Shown: positions 7,865-17,309 of the stretch, in pieces
How the letters are laid out: every line of letters starts with the position of its first letter
Numbering within the stretch: position 1 is the stretch's first letter
Assembly (NCBI GenBank): GCA_963636105.1
Contig: CAVHIG010000002.1
Span: forward strand, 1 to 57,856
Direction: 5' to 3'
DNA length: 57,856 nucleotides
From: CAVHIG01 sp963636105
GTDB taxonomy: Bacteria > Bacillota > Clostridia > Peptostreptococcales > Anaerovoracaceae
Made by a program: the position numbers and the translations under genes
The notes under the pieces: model-generated
The model's database searches: none
The model's input: the letters and a program-made list of their open reading frames with translations, nothing else
What the model was told of the DNA's origin: nothing

Positions 7865-8347
7865 ATGACTACATTCAAAATTGAGATGGAAAACGGCGAT
7901 GTTATGAAGGGCGAGCTCTATCCTGAAATCGCGCCTATCACCGTAGAAAATTTCGTAAAGCTTGCAAAGGAAGGCTTCTATGACGGACTTATATTTCACA
8001 GAGTAATTCCGGGCTTCATGATCCAGGGTGGTTGTCCAAATGGAAATGGCATGGGCGGACCGGGATATACCATCAAGGGCGAATTCAGCGCAAACGGCAT
8101 AAAAAATGACCTCAAGCACACAAGAGGCGTACTCTCAATGGCAAGGGCGATGATGCCGGATTCCGCGGGCTCACAATTCTTCATCATGGTAGAGAACGCT
8201 CCGCATCTTGACGGCCAGTACGCTGCTTTCGGAAAGGTTACTGAGGGCATGGAGACTGCCGATGCCATCGTAGGAGTAAGGAGAGATTATAACGATAAGC
8301 CTTACGAAGCACAGGTGATGAAGAAGGTTACAATAATAGAGGAATAG
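7865..8347 (+). CDS. ppiB: Peptidyl-prolyl cis-trans isomerase, cyclophilin type
   Basis: A 160-residue single-domain cyclophilin with the hallmark segments GLIFHRVIPGFMIQGGCPNG, RGVLSMARAMMPDSAGSQFF and HLDGQYAAFGKVTEGMETAD. It has no signal peptide, so it should act in the cytoplasm on proline-limited folding. The start at ATG 7865 is set by AAAGGAG (7851-7857), seven bases upstream; ATG 7859 is too close to that site. Confidence 0.93.
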   Translation: MTTFKIEMENGDVMKGELYPEIAPITVENFVKLAKEGFYDGLIFHRVIPGFMIQGGCPNGNGMGGPGYTIKGEFSANGIKNDLKHTRGVLSMARAMMPDSAGSQFFIMVENAPHLDGQYAAFGKVTEGMETADAIVGVRRDYNDKPYEAQVMKKVTIIEE

Positions 8348-8410
8348 GCGCAAAAAACGGAATATTACCGTGAAAAAGGCCTATAATGGAATATTCAGAA
8401 AATTGCGAAA

Positions 8411-8450
8411 AAGCCGCCAAATGCGTTGAAATCAACACTTTTGACGGCTT
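8411..8450 (+). terminator. Probable terminator of the cyclophilin gene
   Basis: AAGCCG (8411-8416) pairs with CGGCTT (8445-8450); inside it CAAA pairs with TTTG, and GTTG/CAAC form a top stem around AAAT. It is followed by GACTTTTG, a weak U-tract. Confidence 0.6.
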
Positions 8451-8488
8451 GACTTTTGTGTGTGCCTTGTGAAGATTTGTATGAAAGG

Positions 8489-8517
8489 TTGACATAATTG
8501 TAATAATCCTGTAATAT
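8489..8517 (+). promoter_or_regulatory. Promoter of the LysM/M23 gene
   Basis: TTGACA (8489-8494), a 17-base spacer and TAATAT (8512-8517). The message would start about 8524, leaving a leader of about 60 bases before the ATG at 8583. Confidence 0.65.
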
Positions 8518-8582
8518 TTAATAGTCAGCAATAGTCAAAAGAAGCGTTATGATGATAGACTTATGCGGAAAGGAATAGTAGC

Positions 8583-9947
8583 ATGAAAGAAAAGTTTGAG
8601 CATACTATTGATAATCTAAAGGGACATATAAAGGGATATTTTTCTGATATTTCGGGTGCTGCCTCCGAGGTGGCGAAATATTTCAAGGAGCATAAAAAAC
8701 CGAATCTCACAAAAAGGCAGAAGATAAGCTCAGTCGGTACTGTGGCAGCAGCTTTTGTGGTAGCGGCTCTTATAGCTGTGCCTGCTTTTACCTCTGATGC
8801 GGATGCTGCGGAAACGGCGGCAGATGCTGCCGAGGCGGAGCTTCAGACAGGGGCTCAGGCAGAGGCAGAGACAGAGACAGTCGAAAAGGGACAGTTTTTT
8901 ATACTCTCCGTAGACGGTGCGGATGTTGCTTTGCTTGATTCTGAGGAGACGGCGCAGGCCGCGCTCGAGGCAGTGAAGGCAAAGTTTGTCACAGAGGGTG
9001 CGGAGGTGATTTCTGCTGATTTCAAGGAAGCTGTAGAGATCAGAAGCGCTGACATAAGGCTTGATGAGGAAGGTAAACCTGATGTGAGCATTTCTTTATT
9101 TGATGACGCGGCAGCGGCAGCTTCTTATATACTGAGCGGCAGCGCTGAGCAGAAGACCTATACCGTACAGGGTGGAGACACTCTTTGGGATATAGCGGCT
9201 GCAAACGGCATCAGCGTATATGAGCTTCAGGCTATGAATCCGGAGCACGCGGATGGAAATCTTTCAATAGGCACAGTACTCAATCTCTATGAAATGCATC
9301 CGTTTGTGACGGTTGCGGTTACAGAAAAGGTGACAGAGACTCAGGAGATTCCTTATGAGACGACCTACGAAAATTCTGACAGCCTCTACAAGGGTCAGAC
9401 CTCAGTAAAGAGCGCGGGCGTAAAGGGAAGCAAGGAAGTTACCACTGAATATGTAAAGGAAAACGGAACCGTGATTTCAAGCACGGTGCTTGCTGAAAAT
9501 GTTATTTCACAGCCTGTAAATCAGGTAAGCTATGTAGGAACTGCTACGGTTCAGGTTCAGACAGGTTCCGGACAGCTTTCGGCGCCGCTTGCTACAATCA
9601 AGGTAAATTCTTCATTTGGCGCAAGCAGAGGCGGCGGCACAAGATCGCATGCGGGGGTTGATCTCGGCGGTACAAACGGCCAGGCCATCATGGCAGCGGA
9701 TTCAGGTACAGTAATCTTCTCCGGCTGGGGTCAGGGAAGTCTCGGATATACTGTAAAAATCGACCATGGCAATGGACTTACAACGGTATATGCACATTGC
9801 AGCGCACTCTACGTATCCTACGGGCAGAATGTTTCAAAGGGTGAAGTAATCGCGGCTGTCGGCAAGACCGGAAATGCTACAGGTTATCTGCTTCATTTTG
9901 AGGTAAGGCAAAACGGCGTAGCGAAGAACCCTATGAACTATTTGTAA
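8583..9947 (+). CDS. Surface LysM-G5-M23 peptidase-family protein
   Basis: A 454-residue exported protein. A cytoplasmic N-terminus of about 45 residues precedes one hydrophobic segment (about 52-70), so it is probably membrane-anchored facing out. An Ala/Glu-rich linker follows, then LysM (about 200-240; YTVQGGDTLWDIAAANGISV), a G5 domain (about 245-325) and a C-terminal M23/LytM domain (about 340-454). Zinc ligands His356 and Asp360 (HAGVD) and His438 are present, and His405 (YAHCS) is kept. The usual GPHLHFE reads GYLLHFE, so the catalytic His expected at 436 is Leu. It may be weakly active or act as a peptidoglycan-binding or regulatory factor. Codon 76 falls in a GCGGAAAC copy. Confidence 0.88.
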   Translation: MKEKFEHTIDNLKGHIKGYFSDISGAASEVAKYFKEHKKPNLTKRQKISSVGTVAAAFVVAALIAVPAFTSDADAAETAADAAEAELQTGAQAEAETETVEKGQFFILSVDGADVALLDSEETAQAALEAVKAKFVTEGAEVISADFKEAVEIRSADIRLDEEGKPDVSISLFDDAAAAASYILSGSAEQKTYTVQGGDTLWDIAAANGISVYELQAMNPEHADGNLSIGTVLNLYEMHPFVTVAVTEKVTETQEIPYETTYENSDSLYKGQTSVKSAGVKGSKEVTTEYVKENGTVISSTVLAENVISQPVNQVSYVGTATVQVQTGSGQLSAPLATIKVNSSFGASRGGGTRSHAGVDLGGTNGQAIMAADSGTVIFSGWGQGSLGYTVKIDHGNGLTTVYAHCSALYVSYGQNVSKGEVIAAVGKTGNATGYLLHFEVRQNGVAKNPMNYL

Positions 9948-10015
9948 TTTTCAAGGCATATAAAACATACCAGAAAAGGAAAAATCCGGAATTCTGATGT
10001 TCAAAATATTTCTCC

Positions 10016-10044
10016 TTGTCAAGCGACTGAAAAAATGGTAATAT
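10016..10044 (+). promoter_or_regulatory. Promoter of the CYTH gene
   Basis: TTGTCA (10016-10021), a 17-base spacer and TAATAT (10039-10044), 51 bases before the ATG at 10095. Confidence 0.6.
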
Positions 10045-10094
10045 AGTGAGACGTGGGTAGATAAATATCTGAAAGAGAGAAAAGGAATACCAGG

Positions 10095-10721
10095 ATGGAA
10101 ATTGAATTAAAATATGCGATCGCAGATAAGGAGACTTCTGAAAGGATTTGGAATGATCCGAAGCTTGCGGCTATGGAGGAAGAGGATTCCCGCGAGAAGC
10201 TGCTGATGAAATCAGTCTACTTTGATACGGAGGATTTTGACCTGTCCCGTAAGGATATAGCCTTTCGCATCAGAGTCGAGGGTGAAAGAACGGTCGCTTC
10301 ACTTAAGTGGAATGGTACAAACGACGGAGCTCTTCATACGAGACAGGAGATAAATGTACCTGTAAAAGATGATTCTTGCTTGATATTGCCGGATCCGTCT
10401 ATTTTTAAGGAAAGCGATGTCGGCATGGAGATTCTCGAGTTTATAGGTGACAAGCAGCTTGTTGGAATCGTAGAGATGACAATAATGAGAAAGCGTATGC
10501 GCCTGGATACAGGCAAGAGCATAATAGAGGTTTCTGTAGACAATGGCGAGATCAATACAGATAAGGGTAGCGTGCCGATCTGTGAGGTTGAGCTTGAGCT
10601 ATTTACCGGAAATTGCGATGAGCTTCTGCAAATTGGCGAATGTCTCGCGAAGACCTATAATCTTTTGCCGGAAAAGAAAAGCAAGTATGCGAGAGGCCTT
10701 GCGCTTTTGGAGCAAAATTAG
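10095..10721 (+). CDS. CYTH-domain protein (triphosphate tunnel metalloenzyme)
   Basis: A 208-residue single-domain protein. It opens with the CYTH signature ExExK (EIELKY, residues 2-7) and has alternating acidic/basic strands such as SVYFDTEDFDLSRKDIAFRI (Arg at the end binds phosphates) and a C-terminal YARGLALL. The family hydrolyses or binds triphosphates such as thiamine triphosphate or tripolyphosphate using metal ions; which one applies here is not visible. It is cytoplasmic, with its own promoter, and no CHAD domain is attached. Confidence 0.88.
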   Translation: MEIELKYAIADKETSERIWNDPKLAAMEEEDSREKLLMKSVYFDTEDFDLSRKDIAFRIRVEGERTVASLKWNGTNDGALHTRQEINVPVKDDSCLILPDPSIFKESDVGMEILEFIGDKQLVGIVEMTIMRKRMRLDTGKSIIEVSVDNGEINTDKGSVPICEVELELFTGNCDELLQIGECLAKTYNLLPEKKSKYARGLALLEQN

Positions 10722-10809
10722 TCATTTTGTGCCGATTTTCGGTGCTTGGCAGGCAGAAAACAGCCAAAAGAGCCTGATGATTTGTAAAAAAAGACAATAA
10801 AACATCTAT

Positions 10810-10833
10810 GGACCGCCTTTGACGGTCCTTTTT
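10810..10833 (+). terminator. Rho-independent terminator after the CYTH gene
   Basis: GGACCG (10810-10815), seven-base loop, CGGTCC (10823-10828), then TTTTT. It lies about 90 bases after the CYTH stop and before the tig promoter. Confidence 0.85.
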
Positions 10834-10897
10834 CATATCTTTCAGATAAAAAATACCTAAAAACCCGCTTTTTTTATCTATTTAAGAGTGAAAATTG

Positions 10898-10954
10898 TTT
10901 ACTTTTTACCAAAAGGGTGGTATGATAAATTGGTATGCGTATCAGAAAGCATAC
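10898..10954 (+). promoter_or_regulatory. tig promoter and leader hairpin
   Basis: TTTACT (10898-10903), a 17-base spacer and TATGAT (10921-10926). Just after the predicted start, GTATGC (10933-10938) can pair with GCATAC (10949-10954), giving the message a short 5' hairpin. AGGAGG precedes the ATG at 11018. The 296-base gap before tig otherwise holds only the terminator. Confidence 0.6.
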
Positions 10955-11017
10955 ATTGCGAGCTAGTTTTAAAAACAAAAGAAAAAACTGTTTTAATATA
11001 TTAGGAGGAAATATCTA

Positions 11018-12307
11018 ATGAAAGCAACATTTATTTCAAAAGAAGGAAACGACGCAAAGTTTAGCATGGAGTTTTCCGCAGAGGAATTTGAGGCAGCCAT
11101 TATCAAGGCTTATCAGGAGACAAAGGAAAAGTATGTGATCGACGGCTTCAGAAAGGGCAAGGCTCCGAGAAAGCTTATCGAGGCTCATTACGGTGAGGGC
11201 GTATTCTTTGAGGACGCTATAGACGCACTTTTCTCAGAAAACTATGGTGCTGCTGTTGAAGAGCTCAAGCTTGATATCATAGACAGCCCTAGACTTGACT
11301 TCTCACAGCTTAAGAAGGGCGAGGGCTTTACTATAACAGTTACTGTAGAGACTTATCCTGAATTTGAAGTATCAGGCTATAAGGGCGTAGAGCTCACAAA
11401 GACAGTAAAGGAAGTTACTGACGAGGATGTACAGAAGGATATCGAAGCTATACAGAAGAGAAATTCCAGAATGGTGCTCGTAGAGAGACCTGCGCAGGAC
11501 GGAGATACTGTACTTTTGGACTATAAGGGCTTCGTAGGCGAAAATCAGTTTGAGGGCGGCACAGCAGAGCGTTTTGAGCTCAAGCTCGGCTCCGGCATGT
11601 TTATCCCTGGCTTTGAAGAGCAGCTTGTAGGCGTATCCGCCGGCGAGTCAAAGGATGTAGTCGTAACCTTCCCTGAGGAATATCATTCACCTGATCTCGC
11701 AGGCAAGGAAGCTGTATTCAAGTGCCTTCTCCACGAAATCAAGGAAGAGCAGTTTGACGAGATCAACGACGACTTCGCAAAGGATGTAAGCGATTTCGAT
11801 ACTTTAGAGGAACTCAAGGCTGACACAAAGGCAAAGCTCGAAAAGCAGGCCGAGGAAGTTTCCGTAATACAGCTGAAAAATGATGCTATAGAAGCTGCAC
11901 TCGCTGTAAATGACATAACAGTACCAAAGGCAATGGCAGAAGGCGAGATCGATCGCACTTTGAGAGAATTTGATCAGCAGCTCAGATATCAGGGTTTGAC
12001 TCTTGAAAACTATCTGCAGTTCATCCAGAAGGACGCGGCTGAATTCAGAGACGAGATCAGAGAGGAATGCACAAAGAGAGTAAAGATCAGAATGCTGCTT
12101 TCAAAGATAGCAGAGCAGGAGAAGCTCGAGGCTTCCGAGGAGGATATCGACAAGCAGTTTGAGGCAATGGCTGCTCAGTACAATCTCGAGGCTGACAAGG
12201 TTAAGGAAATGATCGGTGAGGACGGAAAGAAGATGATCGAAGACGATCTGAAGCTTTCAAAGGCTGCTGACTTCATATATGACAATGCAAATATAAAGGA
12301 AGCATAG
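11018..12307 (+). CDS. tig: Trigger factor, ribosome-associated chaperone
   Basis: A 429-residue protein in the standard three-part layout: N-terminal ribosome-binding domain with the signature GFRKGKAPRKLIEAHYGEGV (residues about 43-62), a central FKBP-type PPIase domain (about 160-245; DGDTVLLDYKGFVGENQFEG), and a helical C-terminal substrate cradle. It meets nascent chains at the exit tunnel. Placement just upstream of clpP-clpX is conserved in many bacteria. Confidence 0.96.
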   Translation: MKATFISKEGNDAKFSMEFSAEEFEAAIIKAYQETKEKYVIDGFRKGKAPRKLIEAHYGEGVFFEDAIDALFSENYGAAVEELKLDIIDSPRLDFSQLKKGEGFTITVTVETYPEFEVSGYKGVELTKTVKEVTDEDVQKDIEAIQKRNSRMVLVERPAQDGDTVLLDYKGFVGENQFEGGTAERFELKLGSGMFIPGFEEQLVGVSAGESKDVVVTFPEEYHSPDLAGKEAVFKCLLHEIKEEQFDEINDDFAKDVSDFDTLEELKADTKAKLEKQAEEVSVIQLKNDAIEAALAVNDITVPKAMAEGEIDRTLREFDQQLRYQGLTLENYLQFIQKDAAEFRDEIREECTKRVKIRMLLSKIAEQEKLEASEEDIDKQFEAMAAQYNLEADKVKEMIGEDGKKMIEDDLKLSKAADFIYDNANIKEA

Positions 12308-12346
12308 AAAGAGTAAGTATAGAGCAAAAACAAGGGGGAATTCATT

Positions 12347-12928
12347 ATGGCACTGATACCATATGTAATAGAGCAGACGAGAAACGGAGAACGCTCATAT
12401 GACATATATTCAAGGCTTCTCAAGGACAGAATAATTTTTCTGGGTGAGGCTATTGACGACAATGTCGCCAGCATCGTGGTAGCGCAGCTCCTCTTTCTTG
12501 AAGCTGAGGATCCGGAAAAGGATATATGCATATATATCAATAGCCCGGGTGGCTCGGTGAGTGCCGGTATGGCTATCTATGACACAATGCAATATATAAA
12601 GCCGGATGTATCTACGATTTGCGTAGGTATGGCCGCGAGCATGGGAGCATTTTTGCTCTCTGCGGGGACGAAGGGAAAGCGTATGGCACTTCCGAATGCT
12701 GAGATTATGATACACCAACCACTGGGCGGTGCGAGCGGTCAGGCATCGGATATAAAGATACACGCGGATCACATAATAAAGACTCGCGAAAAGTTGAACA
12801 GAATCATCAGCGCAAATACCGGTCAGGAGCTTTCCAAGGTGGAAAGGGATACTGACAGGGATAATTACATGAGCGCGGCTGAGGCTATGGAATACGGGCT
12901 CATAGACAAAGTGATAGAAAAGCGTTAG
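12347..12928 (+). CDS. clpP: ATP-dependent Clp protease proteolytic subunit
   Basis: A 193-residue serine peptidase that forms the 14-mer degradation chamber fed by ClpX. The catalytic triad is visible: Ser98 in GMAASMGAFLL, His123 in MIHQPLGG and Asp172 in ERDTDRDNYM, matching the canonical spacing. The oxyanion-loop NSPGGSVSAGMAIYDTMQ is intact. AAGGGGG lies upstream of the ATG; it follows tig by 39 bases and precedes clpX by 17. Confidence 0.97.
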   Translation: MALIPYVIEQTRNGERSYDIYSRLLKDRIIFLGEAIDDNVASIVVAQLLFLEAEDPEKDICIYINSPGGSVSAGMAIYDTMQYIKPDVSTICVGMAASMGAFLLSAGTKGKRMALPNAEIMIHQPLGGASGQASDIKIHADHIIKTREKLNRIISANTGQELSKVERDTDRDNYMSAAEAMEYGLIDKVIEKR

Positions 12929-12945
12929 CGAGGGGGCATATTCAG

Positions 12946-14247
12946 ATGGCAAAATATGATGACAATAGAGATATAAGGTGCTCCTTCTGCGGAAAGCCGT
13001 ATGAGCAAATGGGGAATTTTGTGACAGGACCTGACGTATACATCTGTGAGGACTGCATCCGCCTTTGCAATGACATCATCGCTCAGATTCATTATGATAA
13101 TGAGCAAACAGCGCAGGCTGGCGGCGAGACGCGAGGCGGCGAGGGAAAGAAGGCTTTTTCCCTGCCAAAGCCAAAGGAAATCGCTGCGGCTCTTTCGGAT
13201 TACGTAATAGGCCAAGACGACGCAAAGAAGGCGCTTGCGGTAGCTGTATATAATCACTACAAAAGAATAAATAATCTGTCCGCCAAGGATGATGATGTGG
13301 AGCTTCAAAAGAGCAACATCATCATGCTTGGACCTACAGGCTCCGGAAAGACCTTGCTTGCTCAGACTCTGGCAAAGATACTCGACGTGCCTTTTGCTAT
13401 AGCGGATGCTACGGCACTTACGGAAGCAGGTTATGTGGGCGAGGATGTGGAAAATATCCTTTTGAAGCTTATCCAGGCAGCGGACTGGGATATAGAAAAG
13501 GCTCAAAAGGGTATAGTATATGTGGATGAGATAGATAAGATCGCTCGCAAGTCGGACAATCCTTCCATTACGAGGGATGTCTCGGGCGAGGGCGTACAGC
13601 AGGCGCTCCTTAAGATTCTTGAGGGCACGGTTGCGAGTGTGCCTCCTCAGGGCGGCAGAAAGCATCCGCATCAGGATTTTATACAATTTGATACGACAAA
13701 TGTGCTCTTTATATGCGGCGGAGCCTTTGACGGAATGGATAAGGTTATACAGAGGCGCATAGGAGAAAAGACGATAGGCTTCAATTCTGACATGAAGGTG
13801 AATAAGCCGGAGACCTCAGATGTATTGAAGCTCATTCAGTCGGAGGATTTGCTGAAATACGGCCTTATACCGGAATTTATAGGCAGACTTCCTGTGATCG
13901 TCACGTTGCAGGAGCTTTCGAGAGAGGCTTTGGTGAGCATAATTACAGAACCGAAAAATGCTCTCGCAAAGCAATACAAAAAGCTCTTCAAAATGGACGA
14001 TGTGGAGCTTGTGCTTGAGAATGGAGCTGTAGAGAGCATAGCAGACAAGGCTATAGAGAGAAAAACCGGTGCGCGAGGTCTGCGCAGTATAATGGAAAAG
14101 GTCATGAAGGATATCATGTACGAGATACCTTCGCGCAGTGATGTAAAGAAATGCATCATTACGAAGGATACCATAGAAAAGGAAGAAAGACCTACACTGG
14201 TGCTGGCAGAAGCACAGGACGACAGAATAAATGCAGAAGCATCGTAA
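12946..14247 (+). CDS. clpX: ATP-dependent Clp protease ATP-binding subunit ClpX
   Basis: A 433-residue AAA+ unfoldase. The N-terminal zinc-binding domain has four cysteines in CSFCGKPYEQ and CEDC (residues about 10-35), and is followed by the P-loop GPTGSGKTLLAQTLAKIL (about 125), Walker B VYVDEIDKIARKSD, the pore loop region near GYVGEDVEN, the IGF-type loop IGEKTIGFNS and sensor 2 GARGLRSIMEKVM. IGF lets it dock to ClpP, the preceding gene. Length is normal. Confidence 0.97.
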   Translation: MAKYDDNRDIRCSFCGKPYEQMGNFVTGPDVYICEDCIRLCNDIIAQIHYDNEQTAQAGGETRGGEGKKAFSLPKPKEIAAALSDYVIGQDDAKKALAVAVYNHYKRINNLSAKDDDVELQKSNIIMLGPTGSGKTLLAQTLAKILDVPFAIADATALTEAGYVGEDVENILLKLIQAADWDIEKAQKGIVYVDEIDKIARKSDNPSITRDVSGEGVQQALLKILEGTVASVPPQGGRKHPHQDFIQFDTTNVLFICGGAFDGMDKVIQRRIGEKTIGFNSDMKVNKPETSDVLKLIQSEDLLKYGLIPEFIGRLPVIVTLQELSREALVSIITEPKNALAKQYKKLFKMDDVELVLENGAVESIADKAIERKTGARGLRSIMEKVMKDIMYEIPSRSDVKKCIITKDTIEKEERPTLVLAEAQDDRINAEAS

Positions 14248-14259
14248 AAAGATAAGACG

Positions 14260-14279
14260 GGCGGCCTTTTTGGGTCGCC
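14260..14279 (+). other. Hairpin between clpX and lon
   Basis: GGCGGCC (14260-14266) pairs with GGTCGCC (14273-14279) around TTTTTG with one G-U pair. No U-tract follows, so it looks like a processing or partial-termination structure, not a full terminator. Confidence 0.45.
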
Positions 14280-14310
14280 TGCTTGCAAATAGAGAGAGGA
14301 TGCGATAGAG

Positions 14311-16692
14311 ATGGATGAATTTAAAAATAATTTTGAAAACGAAAACGAGGAAAGAGACCCTGAGTCTGGTGCTCCCGAGGAAGAGGAGATTAGGCAGTTT
14401 ACGCTGCCCCTGATACCGCTTCGCGGAATGTCGATTTTCCCGGACATCGTGATTCATTTTGACATAGGAAGAGAAAAATCGCTTATGGCGCTTGAGCAGG
14501 CTATGGTGCAGGATCAGCGCGTATTTTTGGTGACCCAAAAGGATGAGACTATGGAGCTTCCGACTCCGGATGATTTTTATCATGTGGGTACGATAGCGAA
14601 GATAAAGCAGATGCTCAAGCTTCCGGGAGATTCGACAAGAGTCCTTGTAGAGGGCATATGCCGTGCGGAGATTGAGGAGATTTTGGAGGAGCCGGCATAT
14701 TTCAAATGCAGAGTAAATGTGCTTGATGAATATGAATCGAACCCCACGCTGACGGAGGCGTTTATGCGTGCGGTGAAGAGCAGCTTTGAAGAGTATCTGG
14801 ATGTAAATCCGAGACTCCCAAAGGAGATATTTGCTTCGATTCTTGCTATAGATGACGCGGCGCAGCTTGCGGATACAATAGCTGCGCATATAAATATCAA
14901 GCTTGAGGATAAGCAGGCAATACTTGAGTCTTTGATTGTCGACGAGCGTCTGCGCAAGCTCAATGATATCCTTATGGAGCAGATAGAAATACTTACGCTG
15001 CAGAGAGATATAAGCGCAAAGGTAAAGTCGCAGATAGACAAGTCACAAAAGGAGTATTATCTGCGTGAGCAAATGCGCGTGATAGAGCAGGAGCTTGGTA
15101 TAGATGAGGATATTCAGGATGAGATAGATGCCTGGAAGGCGGAGATAAAGAAAAAGAAGATCCCCGCGAAGATAGCTGAAAAGCTGGAGAAGGAGATAAA
15201 TCGTCTTTCGAAGCTGCAGGCGAATTCGGCGGAGAGCAGTGTGGCTCACACGTATATAGAGACCATCATATCCTTGCCTTGGAATAAGTCTTCAAAGGCC
15301 GCGCTCAATATGAAAAAGGCTGAGGAGATACTTGACGAGGATCATTACGGGCTTGAGAAGGTCAAGGAGAGGGTGCTTGAGTATTTGGCGGTTGTACAGC
15401 TTTCAAAGGGTCTAAAAGGGCCTATACTCTGCCTTGTAGGGCCTCCGGGAGTCGGCAAGACGTCGGTGGCGCGCTCGATCGCGAGAGCTTGCGGCAGGGA
15501 TTTTGTGCGCATGTCGCTCGGTGGTGTGCGCGATGAGGCGGAGATAAGAGGTCATAGAAGGACATATATCGGAGCTATACCCGGTCGCGTGATTACATCT
15601 ATAAAGGAATGCGGTACAAATAATCCGGTATTCCTCTTTGATGAGGTGGATAAAATCGGTGCGGATTTCAAGGGAGATCCGGCCTCGGCGCTTTTGGAGG
15701 TGCTGGATCCTGAGCAAAACAAGGAATTTACGGATCACTATTTGGAGGTGCCTTTCGATCTTTCAAAGGTAATGTTTATCACTACGGCAAATACGACTGA
15801 TACCATTCCGCGTCCGCTCCTTGACAGGATGGAGGTCATCAATGTGGCCGGATATACGGAAGAGGAGAAGCTCAAGATAGCGCAAAAATATCTTATTCCG
15901 AAAAAAATTAAGGAACATGGCCTCAAAGAGAAAAATTTGGAATTTTCAGAAGCCGCTATTCGTGATATAATAAATTATTACACGGCGGAATCCGGTGTAA
16001 GAAATCTTGAGAGAGAAATTGCGAATATCTGCCGCAAGGTGGCCAGAAAGACCGTTACGGACGGAGAGAAAGAATTCAAGATCGGCTCAAAGCAGGTAGA
16101 AGGCTATCTTGGAAAGAAAAAATACAGATATGATATCATAGAGGGCGAAAATGAAATAGGCGTGACGACGGGTCTTGCCTGGACTATCGTGGGCGGCACG
16201 ACGCTTTCCATAGAGGCGAGCGTGCTTCCGGGAAGCGGCAGGCTTTCGCTCACAGGACAGCTTGGTGATGTAATGCAGGAGTCGGCAAAGGCCGGCATAA
16301 GCTATATACGCTCAGTGGCTGATACCCTCGGAATAAGAGAAGACTTTTACAAGACGCAGGATTTGCATATACACATTCCGGAGGGCGCTACTCCAAAGGA
16401 CGGGCCTTCTGCCGGTGTGACTATGTGCACGGCGATGATATCCGCGCTCACCGGACGACCGGTGAAGAAGGATGTCGCTATGACCGGCGAAATTACCTTA
16501 AGGGGAAAAGTACTTCCGGTAGGCGGTATAAGGGAAAAGGTGCTGGCTGCGCATAGAGCGGGCATCAAGAAAATCCTGCTCCCTAAGGCCAATGAGAGGG
16601 ATATAGATGACATTCCTGCAAATGTTAGGAAAAAATTGGAATTTGTGCTTATTTCAAATGTGGATGAAGCACTGGAACAGGCACTTGTATAG
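14311..16692 (+). CDS. lon: ATP-dependent protease Lon, LonA type
   Basis: A 793-residue protease with an N-terminal substrate-binding LAN domain (about 30-225; QFTLPLIPLRGMSIFPDIVI), coiled helices, an AAA+ module with P-loop GPPGVGKTSVARSIARACGR (about 375) and FLFDEVDKIGADFKGD, and the C-terminal peptidase. The Ser-Lys dyad is Ser700 (PKDGPSAGVT) and Lys743 (GGIREKVLAAHR), spaced 43 residues as in LonA. It degrades misfolded and regulatory proteins and follows clpX by 63 bases. Confidence 0.96.
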   Translation: MDEFKNNFENENEERDPESGAPEEEEIRQFTLPLIPLRGMSIFPDIVIHFDIGREKSLMALEQAMVQDQRVFLVTQKDETMELPTPDDFYHVGTIAKIKQMLKLPGDSTRVLVEGICRAEIEEILEEPAYFKCRVNVLDEYESNPTLTEAFMRAVKSSFEEYLDVNPRLPKEIFASILAIDDAAQLADTIAAHINIKLEDKQAILESLIVDERLRKLNDILMEQIEILTLQRDISAKVKSQIDKSQKEYYLREQMRVIEQELGIDEDIQDEIDAWKAEIKKKKIPAKIAEKLEKEINRLSKLQANSAESSVAHTYIETIISLPWNKSSKAALNMKKAEEILDEDHYGLEKVKERVLEYLAVVQLSKGLKGPILCLVGPPGVGKTSVARSIARACGRDFVRMSLGGVRDEAEIRGHRRTYIGAIPGRVITSIKECGTNNPVFLFDEVDKIGADFKGDPASALLEVLDPEQNKEFTDHYLEVPFDLSKVMFITTANTTDTIPRPLLDRMEVINVAGYTEEEKLKIAQKYLIPKKIKEHGLKEKNLEFSEAAIRDIINYYTAESGVRNLEREIANICRKVARKTVTDGEKEFKIGSKQVEGYLGKKKYRYDIIEGENEIGVTTGLAWTIVGGTTLSIEASVLPGSGRLSLTGQLGDVMQESAKAGISYIRSVADTLGIREDFYKTQDLHIHIPEGATPKDGPSAGVTMCTAMISALTGRPVKKDVAMTGEITLRGKVLPVGGIREKVLAAHRAGIKKILLPKANERDIDDIPANVRKKLEFVLISNVDEALEQALV

Positions 16693-16699
16693 GTAGTTT

Positions 16700-17287
16700 A
16701 TGATCATAAAAAAAGCAGAGCTGCAGGCGGTTGCAGTGAAAAAAAGTCAATATCCGGAAGACAATATGCCGGAGGTGGCCTTTGCGGGTCGTTCAAATGT
16801 GGGCAAATCCTCACTTCTGAACCTGCTCACAAACAGAAAAAAGCTTGCGAAGGTGAGCGGCACTCCGGGTAAGACGCGTACGATAAATTTCTATCTCATA
16901 AATGATGAATTTCGCATCGTGGATCTGCCGGGCTATGGCTACGCAAAGGTATCAAAGTCCATGTCCGAGGATTGGGGCGCCATGATGGAGGCTTATTTGC
17001 AAGGCAGAAACGGCCTTCGTAAGGTGATTCAGCTTGTGGACATACGCCACGCGCCGAGTGCGCAGGATGTTCAGATGTACGAATATCTAAAGCACTATGG
17101 ACTCGATGGTATAGTCGTGGCCACAAAGTGCGACAAGGTATCTAAGAATGAATTGGCAAAGTGCAAGAGTATCATAAAAAAGACGCTCGGGATGGGTCCT
17201 GAGGACAGGATAATAGCCATATCATCGCTTAAAAGAACGGGTCAGGAGGAGCTGCTCAACGTGCTCGAGGACATCGTAAGTGTGTGA
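16700..17287 (+). CDS. engB: Ribosome biogenesis GTPase EngB/YsxC
   Basis: A 195-residue TRAFAC GTPase with G1 GRSNVGKSSLLN, G3 DLPGYGYAKVSKSMSEDW and G4 TKCDKVSK. The family acts in late 50S assembly. It starts eight bases after lon, a neighbour pairing conserved in Firmicutes. The length matches EngB. Confidence 0.95.
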   Translation: MIIKKAELQAVAVKKSQYPEDNMPEVAFAGRSNVGKSSLLNLLTNRKKLAKVSGTPGKTRTINFYLINDEFRIVDLPGYGYAKVSKSMSEDWGAMMEAYLQGRNGLRKVIQLVDIRHAPSAQDVQMYEYLKHYGLDGIVVATKCDKVSKNELAKCKSIIKKTLGMGPEDRIIAISSLKRTGQEELLNVLEDIVSV

Positions 17288-17309
17288 ATGGCAGAAATAG
17301 GGGTAGAAT

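Noticed and set aside
6823..7878. A 351-codon minus-strand frame across the chromate and NUDIX genes
   Set aside because: It crosses three + strand genes with clear motifs and has no ribosome binding site or domain.
12925..13686. A 253-codon minus-strand frame opposite clpX
   Set aside because: No recognisable protein; shadow of clpX.
13816..14889. A 357-codon minus-strand frame opposite clpX and lon
   Set aside because: It spans two well-supported genes and the gap between them, and reads as random composition.
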